A stretch of DNA of 64,000 bases from assembly GCF_016919165.1 (NCBI RefSeq), contig NZ_JAFFPS010000003.1:4502-68501 (forward strand), read 5' to 3'. The notes under the pieces were generated by a model. That model did no database searches and was not told the origin of the DNA. It saw only the letters and a program-made list of their open reading frames with translations. The position numbers were made by a program, and so were the translations under genes. Shown here in pieces: positions 47,068 through 54,324 of this stretch (position 1 is the stretch's first letter; the number at the start of each line of letters is the position of its first letter). The stretch comes from Leptospira chreensis. GTDB taxonomy: Bacteria; Spirochaetota; Leptospiria; Leptospirales; Leptospiraceae.

Positions 47068-48087
47068 ATGGAAAAATTCAAAAAACAACTTCCTATTTTT
47101 ACACCTCTATTCATTGCCTTAGTCATCCTACATTCCTTGTTTGTTGATTATTCGGTACAGTTTCCTGACTATATCGCATCAGAAAATTCCGAATCAGTAA
47201 CGGAATCCATGAAACCCAAAGTCATTGCAGAAAACGGGGTTTTGAACCGAATTTCTTACTTAGAATCCTTTTTGGTGGAATTGGAATCCCGAGAACTGCC
47301 CGTGGATACAGAACAAGAAGAAACAAGAGACAATATCAAACGAGTTTTAGTCGGACAAAGACTCCTCCTCGGACTTTCTTTATTCTATCTATTGTTAACC
47401 TTCTCTACGGCCGTCTCTTATGCATTCCGTGTTTGGTTTCATAAGTCGTTAGCAAATGTTTTTTATCCGGTTTCTCTTGTTGTGCTTTTGCCCAAAATAT
47501 TTTACCAAATCAATCTAATCATACAACAAGAAGTATTGTCTTATTTCTATTTTGCCTTTTTGGTTTTTACTTATGTAGCGAGTGTGATTTCCTACCGTTC
47601 GATTCTAAAAAACAAAGAATTGGCAGAAGGATTCCAATCCTTACAATTTTCTTCCTCACTTGAAGAAGAAGGCAGATCTCCCAGTAATACAAAAACAGGA
47701 TCTATCTTTTCTCCCATCTTTCATGTGATCATTATCATCATCATTGGAATTTTGATTGGGAACTTAATTTACATTCCCCTCTTTCTTTTACAAAAACACT
47801 ATGTCAGTGAATTCAGTTACTTTATCTTCTTTTTACTGGGGATTTTGTCTTTGTTTTATATCTTCAATTACAAAAAAGTGGGTGGGGAACCAAACCTAAA
47901 CAATTGGAAAAACTTGGCCGTTAGTTTTGCTTATTTACAATTTCGATTTTTAAGAAATAGTTTCTGGGCTGTGTTTAGCACCATTTTGATTGTACTTTTT
48001 GTAACATTCTTGTTTAGTTTGTTACTTTTCAATATCGACGTTATCCAAAACAATTTGGGTCTATTCGGTAAAGCTACCGAATTCTAA
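47068..48087 (+). CDS. polytopic membrane protein of unknown function
   Basis: From ATG 47068 (5 bp after the upstream stop) the 339-residue product has an N-terminal helix (IFTPLFIALVILHSLFV), an acidic periplasmic or cytoplasmic stretch (about 30-90), then about six helices, including LLGLSLFYLLLTFSTAVSYA, FHVIIIIIIGILIGNLIYIP and FWAVFSTILIVLFVTFLFSL. No family recognised. An earlier in-frame ATG (46996) lies inside the upstream gene and is unlikely. No clear ribosome site, so translational coupling to 46076 is likely. Confidence 0.6.
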   Translation: MEKFKKQLPIFTPLFIALVILHSLFVDYSVQFPDYIASENSESVTESMKPKVIAENGVLNRISYLESFLVELESRELPVDTEQEETRDNIKRVLVGQRLLLGLSLFYLLLTFSTAVSYAFRVWFHKSLANVFYPVSLVVLLPKIFYQINLIIQQEVLSYFYFAFLVFTYVASVISYRSILKNKELAEGFQSLQFSSSLEEEGRSPSNTKTGSIFSPIFHVIIIIIIGILIGNLIYIPLFLLQKHYVSEFSYFIFFLLGILSLFYIFNYKKVGGEPNLNNWKNLAVSFAYLQFRFLRNSFWAVFSTILIVLFVTFLFSLLLFNIDVIQNNLGLFGKATEF

Positions 48088-48107
48088 TCTTTTGTATCAA
48101 CAAACAA

Positions 48108-48127
48108 AGAGTGCCTAGTGGCACTCT
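48108..48127 (-). terminator. terminator hairpin after the MORN-repeat gene
   Basis: AGAGTGCC-loop-GGCACTCT is a perfect 8-bp stem with a 4-base loop. On the minus strand it is followed by TTTGTTTGTTG. It spans the stop codon of the MORN-like gene and is 20 bp after the convergent membrane-protein gene, so it may stop both. Confidence 0.7.
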
Positions 48128-48861
48128 GGTTCCTTTCCTTTACGCACCAAACACCATAAATTGCCGTTCGGATAGTAAGTAGAACGTGTTAACAGTTCTC
48201 CCTCATTAGAATACAATTCCGAAGCTTCCTTGGTTCCCGTAGGATAATAATACAACCACTCCCCTACTTTTTTATCGTTCTCATAACTTCCTTTTTCTTC
48301 CACTTTCGTATCTGGGTAATAACGCACCCAGTCTCCTGTGCGAAAACCACCATCGAAAAAACCTTTTTCGTTCAAACGACCACTGCGAAAGTATCTATGA
48401 TAAGAACCCGTTTCATTTCCCATTTCGGAGGTTTGGATCCAGAGTTGTTTTTTTCTGTTTCCCGGTTTGTAATTTTGTTCTATATAAGGTTTTCCATCAG
48501 AGAAATAGAACTTCCAAAGCCCGTCCCTTTCTCCATTGACCATATTCCCTTCCATGATCGTAGTCCCTGTTAGGTAATTGAGTTTTCTTCCGTATCCATT
48601 AGGTTGTGCCAAACCATTCACGGGAACCTCTGCCACTAAGTTTCCATTTTCATACCATTCCCGATACAATCCTTCTCCAGTCCATTGGTAGTAGTTGGTT
48701 TTCTTTTCAAACCCTGCTTCTTTGGGAACAGAACTTGGTCTTCCGATCGTAGCTTTACAAGGGCCAAAACCTATGCCAACTAACAATATAAAAGCTAATA
48801 AGGATACAAAGATCCAAATTGAATTGTCTTTAATGGGTGTGGATGTGGATGTCATTTTCAT
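48115..48861 (-). CDS. MORN/YwqK-type repeat protein, membrane-anchored
   Basis: A 248-residue protein with one N-terminal helix (IWIFVSLLAFILLVGIGFG) and then six or so MORN-like repeats of the YwqK kind: GLYREWYENGNLVAEV, GLWKFYFSDGKPYIEQNY, GSYHRYFRSGRLNEKGFFDG, GDWVRYYPDTKVEEKGSYEN, GEWLYYYPTGTKEASELY, STYYPNGNLW. These repeats form beta-hairpin stacks; some relatives are called antitoxins, but no toxin is nearby, so a scaffold or surface role is more likely. It overlaps mscS by 32 bases. A Cys at GFGPCK could be a lipid site, though the preceding tail is long. Confidence 0.75.
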   Translation of the reverse strand: MKMTSTSTPIKDNSIWIFVSLLAFILLVGIGFGPCKATIGRPSSVPKEAGFEKKTNYYQWTGEGLYREWYENGNLVAEVPVNGLAQPNGYGRKLNYLTGTTIMEGNMVNGERDGLWKFYFSDGKPYIEQNYKPGNRKKQLWIQTSEMGNETGSYHRYFRSGRLNEKGFFDGGFRTGDWVRYYPDTKVEEKGSYENDKKVGEWLYYYPTGTKEASELYSNEGELLTRSTYYPNGNLWCLVRKGKEPECH

Positions 48862-49726
48862 TCTTGAACTTAGTTAGGATTTCTTTGGAGATGAGGATTC
48901 GGTTGAGACGTTTTGACCTGATTGGTGTTAGGTAACGTAAACACATAAGAATGGTTCCTTCTGGTTCTAAGGAAGTATACACAATGGGAGTGGTTTTGCC
49001 AAGTCTCACGAGATAATTTTTTGACATCTCGCGAATTTTCGATTCCACGAGCTCCGGTGCTAAAACCAATTCTTCATGTAGAATTTGAGCACAAATTTTT
49101 TCTGCTTTTTCCCAATTGGAATTTAATTCCAAATACACCCGAAACTCATCCCAGACAAAGTCCATGGTTTCGGAAACAATAAAGAAACGGTGTAATACAA
49201 TATTATAGTTGGGAAAATGAATGAGTCGGTTGGTGGATTGTTCAAACCTTGGATCCGATGCAATCTCTAGTAAGGTAAATTTAAAAAAACCGATATTCAC
49301 AACATCACCTTTGATGTTATCGAGTTCAATGCGGTCTCCTACTTTAAATCCATTGGCTCCCATGATCATAAACCAACCAACCATATTGAGCCATACTTCT
49401 TTGAGTGAAATCACAATCCCCGCGCCCGCAAGACCAAGGACAGTGGGAAGTAATGACAAACTAGAAAAAATAATCGGTAGGTAGGCAATTCCAAAAACCA
49501 TAAGGAAACCCATACGAGCCACTTTCCGACGGTTATATTCGTGAACGGCATCCGGAGCTGGTTTGATCCTCTCAACAAGAATCATGGTAATTTTATAAGA
49601 GAAGATAGCAAAGACAACCATGTATCCAAATAGGATCATAGTTTCTGCAAAGTCACGGCCCGAACTACGCAGTAGTGTGACCGGATTCAAATCCAAATAG
49701 AATTCTTTTAGGCTTCCCCCACCCAT
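48830..49726 (-). CDS. MscS-family mechanosensitive channel
   Basis: A 298-residue small-conductance channel. Helices at about 26-48 and 70-92 precede the pore-lining TM3, LAGAGIVISLKEVWLNMVGW, which has the Gly/Ala packing of MscS; then GFKVGDRIELDNIKGDVVNI begins the cytoplasmic beta domain with the conserved GxVxxI. It releases solutes on hypo-osmotic shock. One base separates its start from the aroB stop. Confidence 0.9.
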   Translation of the reverse strand: MGGGSLKEFYLDLNPVTLLRSSGRDFAETMILFGYMVVFAIFSYKITMILVERIKPAPDAVHEYNRRKVARMGFLMVFGIAYLPIIFSSLSLLPTVLGLAGAGIVISLKEVWLNMVGWFMIMGANGFKVGDRIELDNIKGDVVNIGFFKFTLLEIASDPRFEQSTNRLIHFPNYNIVLHRFFIVSETMDFVWDEFRVYLELNSNWEKAEKICAQILHEELVLAPELVESKIREMSKNYLVRLGKTTPIVYTSLEPEGTILMCLRYLTPIRSKRLNRILISKEILTKFKNENDIHIHTH

Positions 49727-49727
49727 T

Positions 49728-50819
49728 CTATAACTTTCCTTTTTGGCGTTTTAGAATTTCAAGGATCGTCTTTCGTTCGACAGAAACACCAAACTTTGGT
49801 TTTCCAAAATCTTCTAATAGAACAAACTTCAAGGAAGATCCTTCCTTTTTTTTATCATGTTCCATATGTTTTAGAACCAAGTCCGGTTTTTCTTCCAAGG
49901 CAGTGGGTAATTCCAATTGTTTCATGAGTGTGATTGCTTTTTGAAAATTGGATTCAGAAAACCCGACAAGTTCGCGTGACAATAGTAAGGCGGTAACTAG
50001 GCCAACTGCTACAGCTTCTCCATGAGAATACTTCTTATACTGGGTTAAAGATTCAATGGCATGACCTGTAGTATGGCCCAAATTCAAAACAGCACGTAAT
50101 CCAGACTCTTTTTCGTCTTGTGCCACAATGCCTGATTTCACTCGCACAGATTCTTCAATCGCATAACGAAGAGTTTGTGAATTGGCAGAAAAATCAGAAC
50201 GTTTTGATTTGGAAATTGTATCTAAAAAATTACCACCATCAAGAAATGCGTGTTTTGCGATTTCTGCAAGACCACAACTCCATTCTTTTTCTGGTAAAGT
50301 GGAAAGAGTAAAAAGAGGAGCAAATACAAACTCTGGTTGGTAAAAAGCACCTACCATGTTTTTTCCCGAATCTACATTGACGGCGACCTTTCCGCCAACA
50401 GACGAATCCACACAAGCAAGGACTGTTGTGGGAACTTGGACAAATCGTACGCCCCTTTGGTAGGTAGCGGCAATAAATCCAGCGAAGTCTCCAACAACTC
50501 CGCCACCAAATGCAATGACCACGGCCTTTCTATCGGCATCTGTTTCAATGAGTTGGTTGTAGACTTTTTTTACCCGGTCGATGTGTTTGTTCTTTTCACC
50601 GGGTTTTAAATAAATAAAGGAAAAAGGAACCTTTAGGGATTTTAGTTCTTTGGTTAGATATTTTTCGTAAATCCCTGCAATTTCGCGACTTGTGAGGACA
50701 TAGACTTTGGAAACTTTGGGAAGTGCGTTTAATTTTTCGGTTAGGCCTTGGAAGTCTTCGTGTAATTCAATGGGGTAACGGAAACCCTGTCCTATAATTT
50801 CACGTTCCGACAACTTCAT
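49728..50819 (-). CDS. aroB: 3-dehydroquinate synthase
   Basis: AroB, 363 residues, closes DAHP to 3-dehydroquinate in the shikimate pathway with NAD and a divalent metal. Seen: LKPGEKNKHIDRVKKVYNQL, the NAD-binding FGGGVVGDFAGFIAATYQRG, VPTTVLACVDSSVGGKVAVN, and the metal ligands in GLAEIAKHAFL, LNLGHTTGHAIE and SHGEAVAVGL. It starts with a four-base overlap after the nudix gene. Confidence 0.96.
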   Translation of the reverse strand: MKLSEREIIGQGFRYPIELHEDFQGLTEKLNALPKVSKVYVLTSREIAGIYEKYLTKELKSLKVPFSFIYLKPGEKNKHIDRVKKVYNQLIETDADRKAVVIAFGGGVVGDFAGFIAATYQRGVRFVQVPTTVLACVDSSVGGKVAVNVDSGKNMVGAFYQPEFVFAPLFTLSTLPEKEWSCGLAEIAKHAFLDGGNFLDTISKSKRSDFSANSQTLRYAIEESVRVKSGIVAQDEKESGLRAVLNLGHTTGHAIESLTQYKKYSHGEAVAVGLVTALLLSRELVGFSESNFQKAITLMKQLELPTALEEKPDLVLKHMEHDKKKEGSSLKFVLLEDFGKPKFGVSVERKTILEILKRQKGKL

Positions 50820-51280
50820 GGTTCATTCACCCATGGGCTGGAAATATATCTAGGTTTATTTGTACTTTTGGCTCGGAAGTAATGTTTTATATCCGGGCGG
50901 ATGTCCATAGACAAAATTTCTTTCGTTGTAAAATATCCAAATCCGGAAATGGCTTTTTCCTTCGGATTGAGAACTGGTAACAAATCCTTTACCTTGGTTA
51001 AAAAAACAATTTGGATCAGGTGGCGTTTTTTATCGGGATCGATGGATTCATTTAAAAATAAAAATTCGATTTGGCTTACGTCCAGAGACAATTCTTCTTT
51101 CAGTTCTCGTTTGAGTGCCTCTTCTCCTGACTCCCCAAATTCAATTCCCCCACCGGGAAGTAACCAATACCCCGATTGTTTTTTTTGCTGTTGTACGAGC
51201 AAAATTTTACCTTTAGGATCTTGGATGAGGGCTGCCACACGAACCCGCATCGATTTTGATTTTAATAAAAACTCGATCAT
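50816..51280 (-). CDS. NUDIX hydrolase
   Basis: A 154-residue NUDIX protein with the box GGGIEFGESGEEALKRELKE followed by ELSLDV at about residues 43-68, which keeps the catalytic REx2EE acids. Family members hydrolyse nucleoside diphosphates linked to other groups; the substrate is not evident. Its ATG overlaps the rnc stop (ATGA). The N-terminal strand MRVRVAALIQDPKGKILLVQ is typical. Confidence 0.88.
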   Translation of the reverse strand: MIEFLLKSKSMRVRVAALIQDPKGKILLVQQQKKQSGYWLLPGGGIEFGESGEEALKRELKEELSLDVSQIEFLFLNESIDPDKKRHLIQIVFLTKVKDLLPVLNPKEKAISGFGYFTTKEILSMDIRPDIKHYFRAKSTNKPRYISSPWVNEP

Positions 51281-52005
51281 AGTATTTTTAGAAAGCGGAG
51301 GGCTGCCTTGGCTGCCATCTGTTCTGCCCGACGTTTGTTCTTTCCTTCCCCAGTAGTCTGGAAGTGACTTTCACAAGCCACAGAAACAAGGAACTCTTTG
51401 TCATGGTCAGGGCCTTCTTCTTTCATAACGGAATATTCAGGTAATTTTTTCCATTTCTTTTGGCAAAATTCCTGCAAAATGGTTTTATAATCTTTTGTTT
51501 CTTCTGCATCATCCACATCCTTTTCCATTACCTGAAAATGAGGAGTGAGGAATTTACGACAACTCTCAAGACCTTGATCGAGATACAAGGCCCCTAGAAA
51601 GGCCTCAAAGCTGTCTGCTTGGAGATTGGTATTCGATTCTCCCTTTTCTCTCTCACCTCTGCCTAGAAGTAAAAATTCAGGGAATCTGTAGGATCTGGCG
51701 AGTTTTGCAATCGCTGGGGCCGAAACCATTTTACTTTTCAGTTTGGCCAGTTTTCCTTCTTTTCCTTTGGGGAGGGATCTGTATAAAAATTCAGCAGCGA
51801 GGATTCCTAGAACCGAGTCTCCTAAAAACTCTAAACGTTCATTATCAGAAAGATAACGATCCGAGTCTTCGTTTGCGAATGACCTATGAACAAATGCTAG
51901 GTGGAGAAGGGAAATATCCTTAAATTGAGTTTTTGTAAGAGATTGAAGTTCTTTGAGAGAGGAAATTCTTTCGGGGGGAAGTTTGATACGAATCGAGTCG
52001 GACAA
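51277..52005 (-). CDS. rnc: ribonuclease III
   Basis: A 242-residue RNase III that cuts double-stranded RNA in rRNA and mRNA processing. The catalytic domain has LAFVHRSFANE, the signature NERLEFLGDSVLGILAAEFL near residue 59, and DSFEAFLGALYLDQG; the C-terminal dsRNA-binding domain (about 168-238) has DYKTILQEFCQKKWKKLPEY and AEQMAAKAALRFL. It follows acpP by 52 bp, the acpP-rnc order common in bacteria. Confidence 0.96.
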   Translation of the reverse strand: MSDSIRIKLPPERISSLKELQSLTKTQFKDISLLHLAFVHRSFANEDSDRYLSDNERLEFLGDSVLGILAAEFLYRSLPKGKEGKLAKLKSKMVSAPAIAKLARSYRFPEFLLLGRGEREKGESNTNLQADSFEAFLGALYLDQGLESCRKFLTPHFQVMEKDVDDAEETKDYKTILQEFCQKKWKKLPEYSVMKEEGPDHDKEFLVSVACESHFQTTGEGKNKRRAEQMAAKAALRFLKIL

Positions 52006-52057
52006 GGTAAAAGATCCGGGTTCCTCTATGAAAGGAACCCGGTTTTTGGATTGGGAA

Positions 52058-52291
52058 TTACCCCTTAAGTTTATCGATGAATTTAATTACATCGCCTACG
52101 GTTTGGATTTTTTCTGCGTCTTCATCAGAAATCTCCACACCAAACTCTTCTTCAAGAGCCATAACTAGTTCAACTGTATCAAGAGAGTCAGCACCAAGAT
52201 CATTGATGAAATGAGCCTCAGGTGTAACTTCTGATTCATCAACACCAAGTTGTTCTACGATGATTGACTTAATTTTTTCGAAATCTGCCAT
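52058..52291 (-). CDS. acpP: acyl carrier protein
   Basis: A 77-residue acidic protein; the phosphopantetheine site is Ser36 in [20 protein letters not shown]. It carries growing acyl chains in fatty-acid synthesis and supplies LpxD and PlsX. GGAGG stands close before the ATG, a strong ribosome site fitting its high expression. fabG, normally next to it, lies 9.4 kb away on the far side of a plus-strand block. Confidence 0.97.
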   Translation of the reverse strand: MADFEKIKSIIVEQLGVDESEVTPEAHFINDLGADSLDTVELVMALEEEFGVEISDEDAEKIQTVGDVIKFIDKLKG

Positions 52292-52668
52292 TTTATATCC
52301 TCCAGGCCACTGTTAATCAGTGGGGCAAGTGTAATCGTTTTCCGCTAGGTATATATGTACGCCTAGCGTTTTTTTAAAATGAAATTGTCGGAATTTTTGG
52401 CAAGTCTAAATAGATTATTTTCCTCTTGAAACCTTTGACATCGTTCTAACATCACCTAACATAAATTAAATTGATCCGATTAGGATGGTTTTGGTCAAAA
52501 AACGACGAGAACTGAACGAACTCACATCTAATTCCAAAATCCTAGGCGGATTTCCAATCGTTTGCTCTATTTTAACAGATTTAACTTCTGCTATAGCAGA
52601 ATACTCTTCCCCTATTACCCCCTTCTTACGAAATCGAGTTTAAGAATAAAAAATTTAAGGAGAACTCC
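52292..52668. other. 377-bp divergent intergenic region between acpP and rhodanese-like lipoprotein 3
   Basis: Apart from the two ribosome sites (GGAGG for acpP, AAGGAG at 52660-52665 for the lipoprotein) and the palindrome described at 52586, no gene is supported. A TTGACA-like box is not clear for either side. The middle part is A/T-rich with an ACGTATATATACC stretch (the reverse complement is similar) about 30-60 bp before acpP. Confidence 0.55.
52586..52601. promoter_or_regulatory. 16-bp perfect palindrome upstream of rhodanese-like lipoprotein 3
   Basis: TTCTGCTATAGCAGAA is a perfect palindrome 68 bp before the ATG at 52669. Both 9-10 bp halves recur as an inverted pair upstream of metZ at 35268-35304. 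It has the size of a dimeric repressor or activator site and contains an extended -10-like TGCTATA. The binding protein is unknown. Confidence 0.55.
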
Positions 52669-54225
52669 ATGATTCAAAAATGGATCCGATCACTCACAAC
52701 TTTCCTCCTGCTTTCCTTCTCGGTATCTTGTGCAGAAAAGAAAGAAGACAACACTCTACTAGCAGGCCTACTTCTTTTTGCTGCCAACCAAGTTAAGGTC
52801 AATACGGCCACCGATTTGGTAAACGAATCGGCAGATGATTACAACCAAAACAATTGGGGACTCATCACGGGCCAAACTCTGAATCGATTTGTATCTGATT
52901 GGCAAGCAAACAAACCAAGCCATATCACAGGAAATTTGATTATCTTACAAACAGATCGTGCGAACAAAGCCAATGGTGGAGCGGAAGGCTGGAATCCTTA
53001 TGTAAAATCAGATCCTTCCAAAGGTGTTTATGTTTATCTCCTCAATGACTACAGACCAGATGGTTTGCCAGATGGTCTCTTTCGATTCAATCAAACTAGA
53101 GATTCTGGACTCTTCGCCAATTCCGTTCGTTACCAAGCAAACGGTGCATATGTGGATGATTGGCTGAATACTTATGGAATCAATCCCACCAAAGATTTAA
53201 TTGTTTTTGCTGTTGGAACAGGTAATTTTGGAACGAACAAAGATGACGTGGTCATAACCGGTGCAGCACCTGCACCAGGCACTGCAGCTGGTGGAGTCCA
53301 AGACATCACTCGCGGAGTTTATTGGTTGCGATATTGGGGGGTAGACATTAAGAACATTGCCATACTAAATGGAAACTTAAGAAGCAATTTTTCACAAATT
53401 TATCCAACGCAAACAAGTGCTTCCAAAAGTACGCTTCCTGGAAAAGGAACCTTTAGTGTCAAAAGCATCAGAGTGGATAACACAATCATTACCTCTGGTC
53501 TCGAAGATATTTATGAAATTGCGAAAAACAATTTGGAGGCACAAATTCCAGGACTTACCACAAAACAGTTCTTAATTGATGCAAGACCAACAGCACAATG
53601 GAGTGGAACTACAGCAGGGAGACTTGATGATGATTCAGGAACTACCACAGCAGGTGCAAATCCAAATGGTAACCGAACTGCAATCACAACTTCTTATCAA
53701 CACTCTGGCGGGCCAGATGCTGCTGGAAAAAAATACATCCCTTTTGAAGGAAGAATCAAAGGATCTACTACTTTTCCTTGGCTCGCTTTATTCGAAGGAT
53801 TCTCTGATGCAGGTGCTGTTTCCACCAGTGACGCCGATGCTTTTGCCATTGGATATCGATACAAATCAAAGGCCGCTTTGAAAGCAATTTTTACAAACAA
53901 AGGTTATACATCCGGTGCCACAGTTGTCAGCCAATGCCGAACCAATTTTGAAGCACAAGTCAATGGATTTGCTGCACTGAATATTCTTGGATACCCTTCC
54001 ACATACTATGATGGATCTCTTGTGGAATGGACAGCTCTCGTTGCAGGACATGGAACGTCTTCAATCAACCAAGTTCCAAGTGATTTTAAATGGAGAACGG
54101 ATACTTCATCTGTGTCATCAAATCTCTGGTATAATGTGTCAACTTTGATTGTTAGACCTGATATCAATCTCACGGCAACAACGACAAAAAAATTCATCCA
54201 AGAAGATAAGGCTTATAAGTACTAA
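52669..54225 (+). CDS. rhodanese-like lipoprotein (paralogue 3)
   Basis: A 518-residue lipoprotein (LSFSVSC, Cys21) of the same family as the proteins at 28621 and 31390: TATDLVNESADDYNQNNWGL, WLNTYGINPTKDLIVFAVG, YWLRYWGVDIKNIAILNG, FLIDARPTAQWSGTT, FEGRIKGSTTFPWLALFE, QCRTNFEAQ and ILGYPSTYYDGSLVEWTAL. Cys423 is kept, exactly 95 residues from the C terminus as Cys355 is in paralogue 1, but the loop Arg has become Glu (CRTNFE), so classic sulfurtransferase activity is doubtful. Longer inserts (TAAGGVQD, the DDDSGTTTAG region) mark loops. AAGGAG gives strong initiation, and a terminator follows, so it is a single-gene unit under the palindrome. Confidence 0.78.
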   Translation: MIQKWIRSLTTFLLLSFSVSCAEKKEDNTLLAGLLLFAANQVKVNTATDLVNESADDYNQNNWGLITGQTLNRFVSDWQANKPSHITGNLIILQTDRANKANGGAEGWNPYVKSDPSKGVYVYLLNDYRPDGLPDGLFRFNQTRDSGLFANSVRYQANGAYVDDWLNTYGINPTKDLIVFAVGTGNFGTNKDDVVITGAAPAPGTAAGGVQDITRGVYWLRYWGVDIKNIAILNGNLRSNFSQIYPTQTSASKSTLPGKGTFSVKSIRVDNTIITSGLEDIYEIAKNNLEAQIPGLTTKQFLIDARPTAQWSGTTAGRLDDDSGTTTAGANPNGNRTAITTSYQHSGGPDAAGKKYIPFEGRIKGSTTFPWLALFEGFSDAGAVSTSDADAFAIGYRYKSKAALKAIFTNKGYTSGATVVSQCRTNFEAQVNGFAALNILGYPSTYYDGSLVEWTALVAGHGTSSINQVPSDFKWRTDTSSVSSNLWYNVSTLIVRPDINLTATTTKKFIQEDKAYKY

Positions 54226-54247
54226 TCTCTTTCCCAGTTTACACTTC

Positions 54248-54280
54248 GTCTCCTGGCATCTGCCGGGAGACATTCTTTTT
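54248..54280 (+). terminator. Rho-independent terminator after rhodanese-like lipoprotein 3
   Basis: GTCTCCTGGC-ATCT-GCCGGGAGAC, a 10-bp stem with one T-G pair, then ATTCTTTTTG. It starts 23 bp after the stop codon and separates this gene from the DUF1538 gene. Confidence 0.88.
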
Positions 54281-54324
54281 GAAATTCCCTTTGCAAAAAT
54301 GTTTTTCCTGGTCAGTCTGTCTAT

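Noticed and set aside
48115..48861. Toxin-antitoxin system because of the YwqK-like repeats
   Set aside because: No toxin-like partner is adjacent; the gene is at the end of a housekeeping operon and is membrane-anchored.
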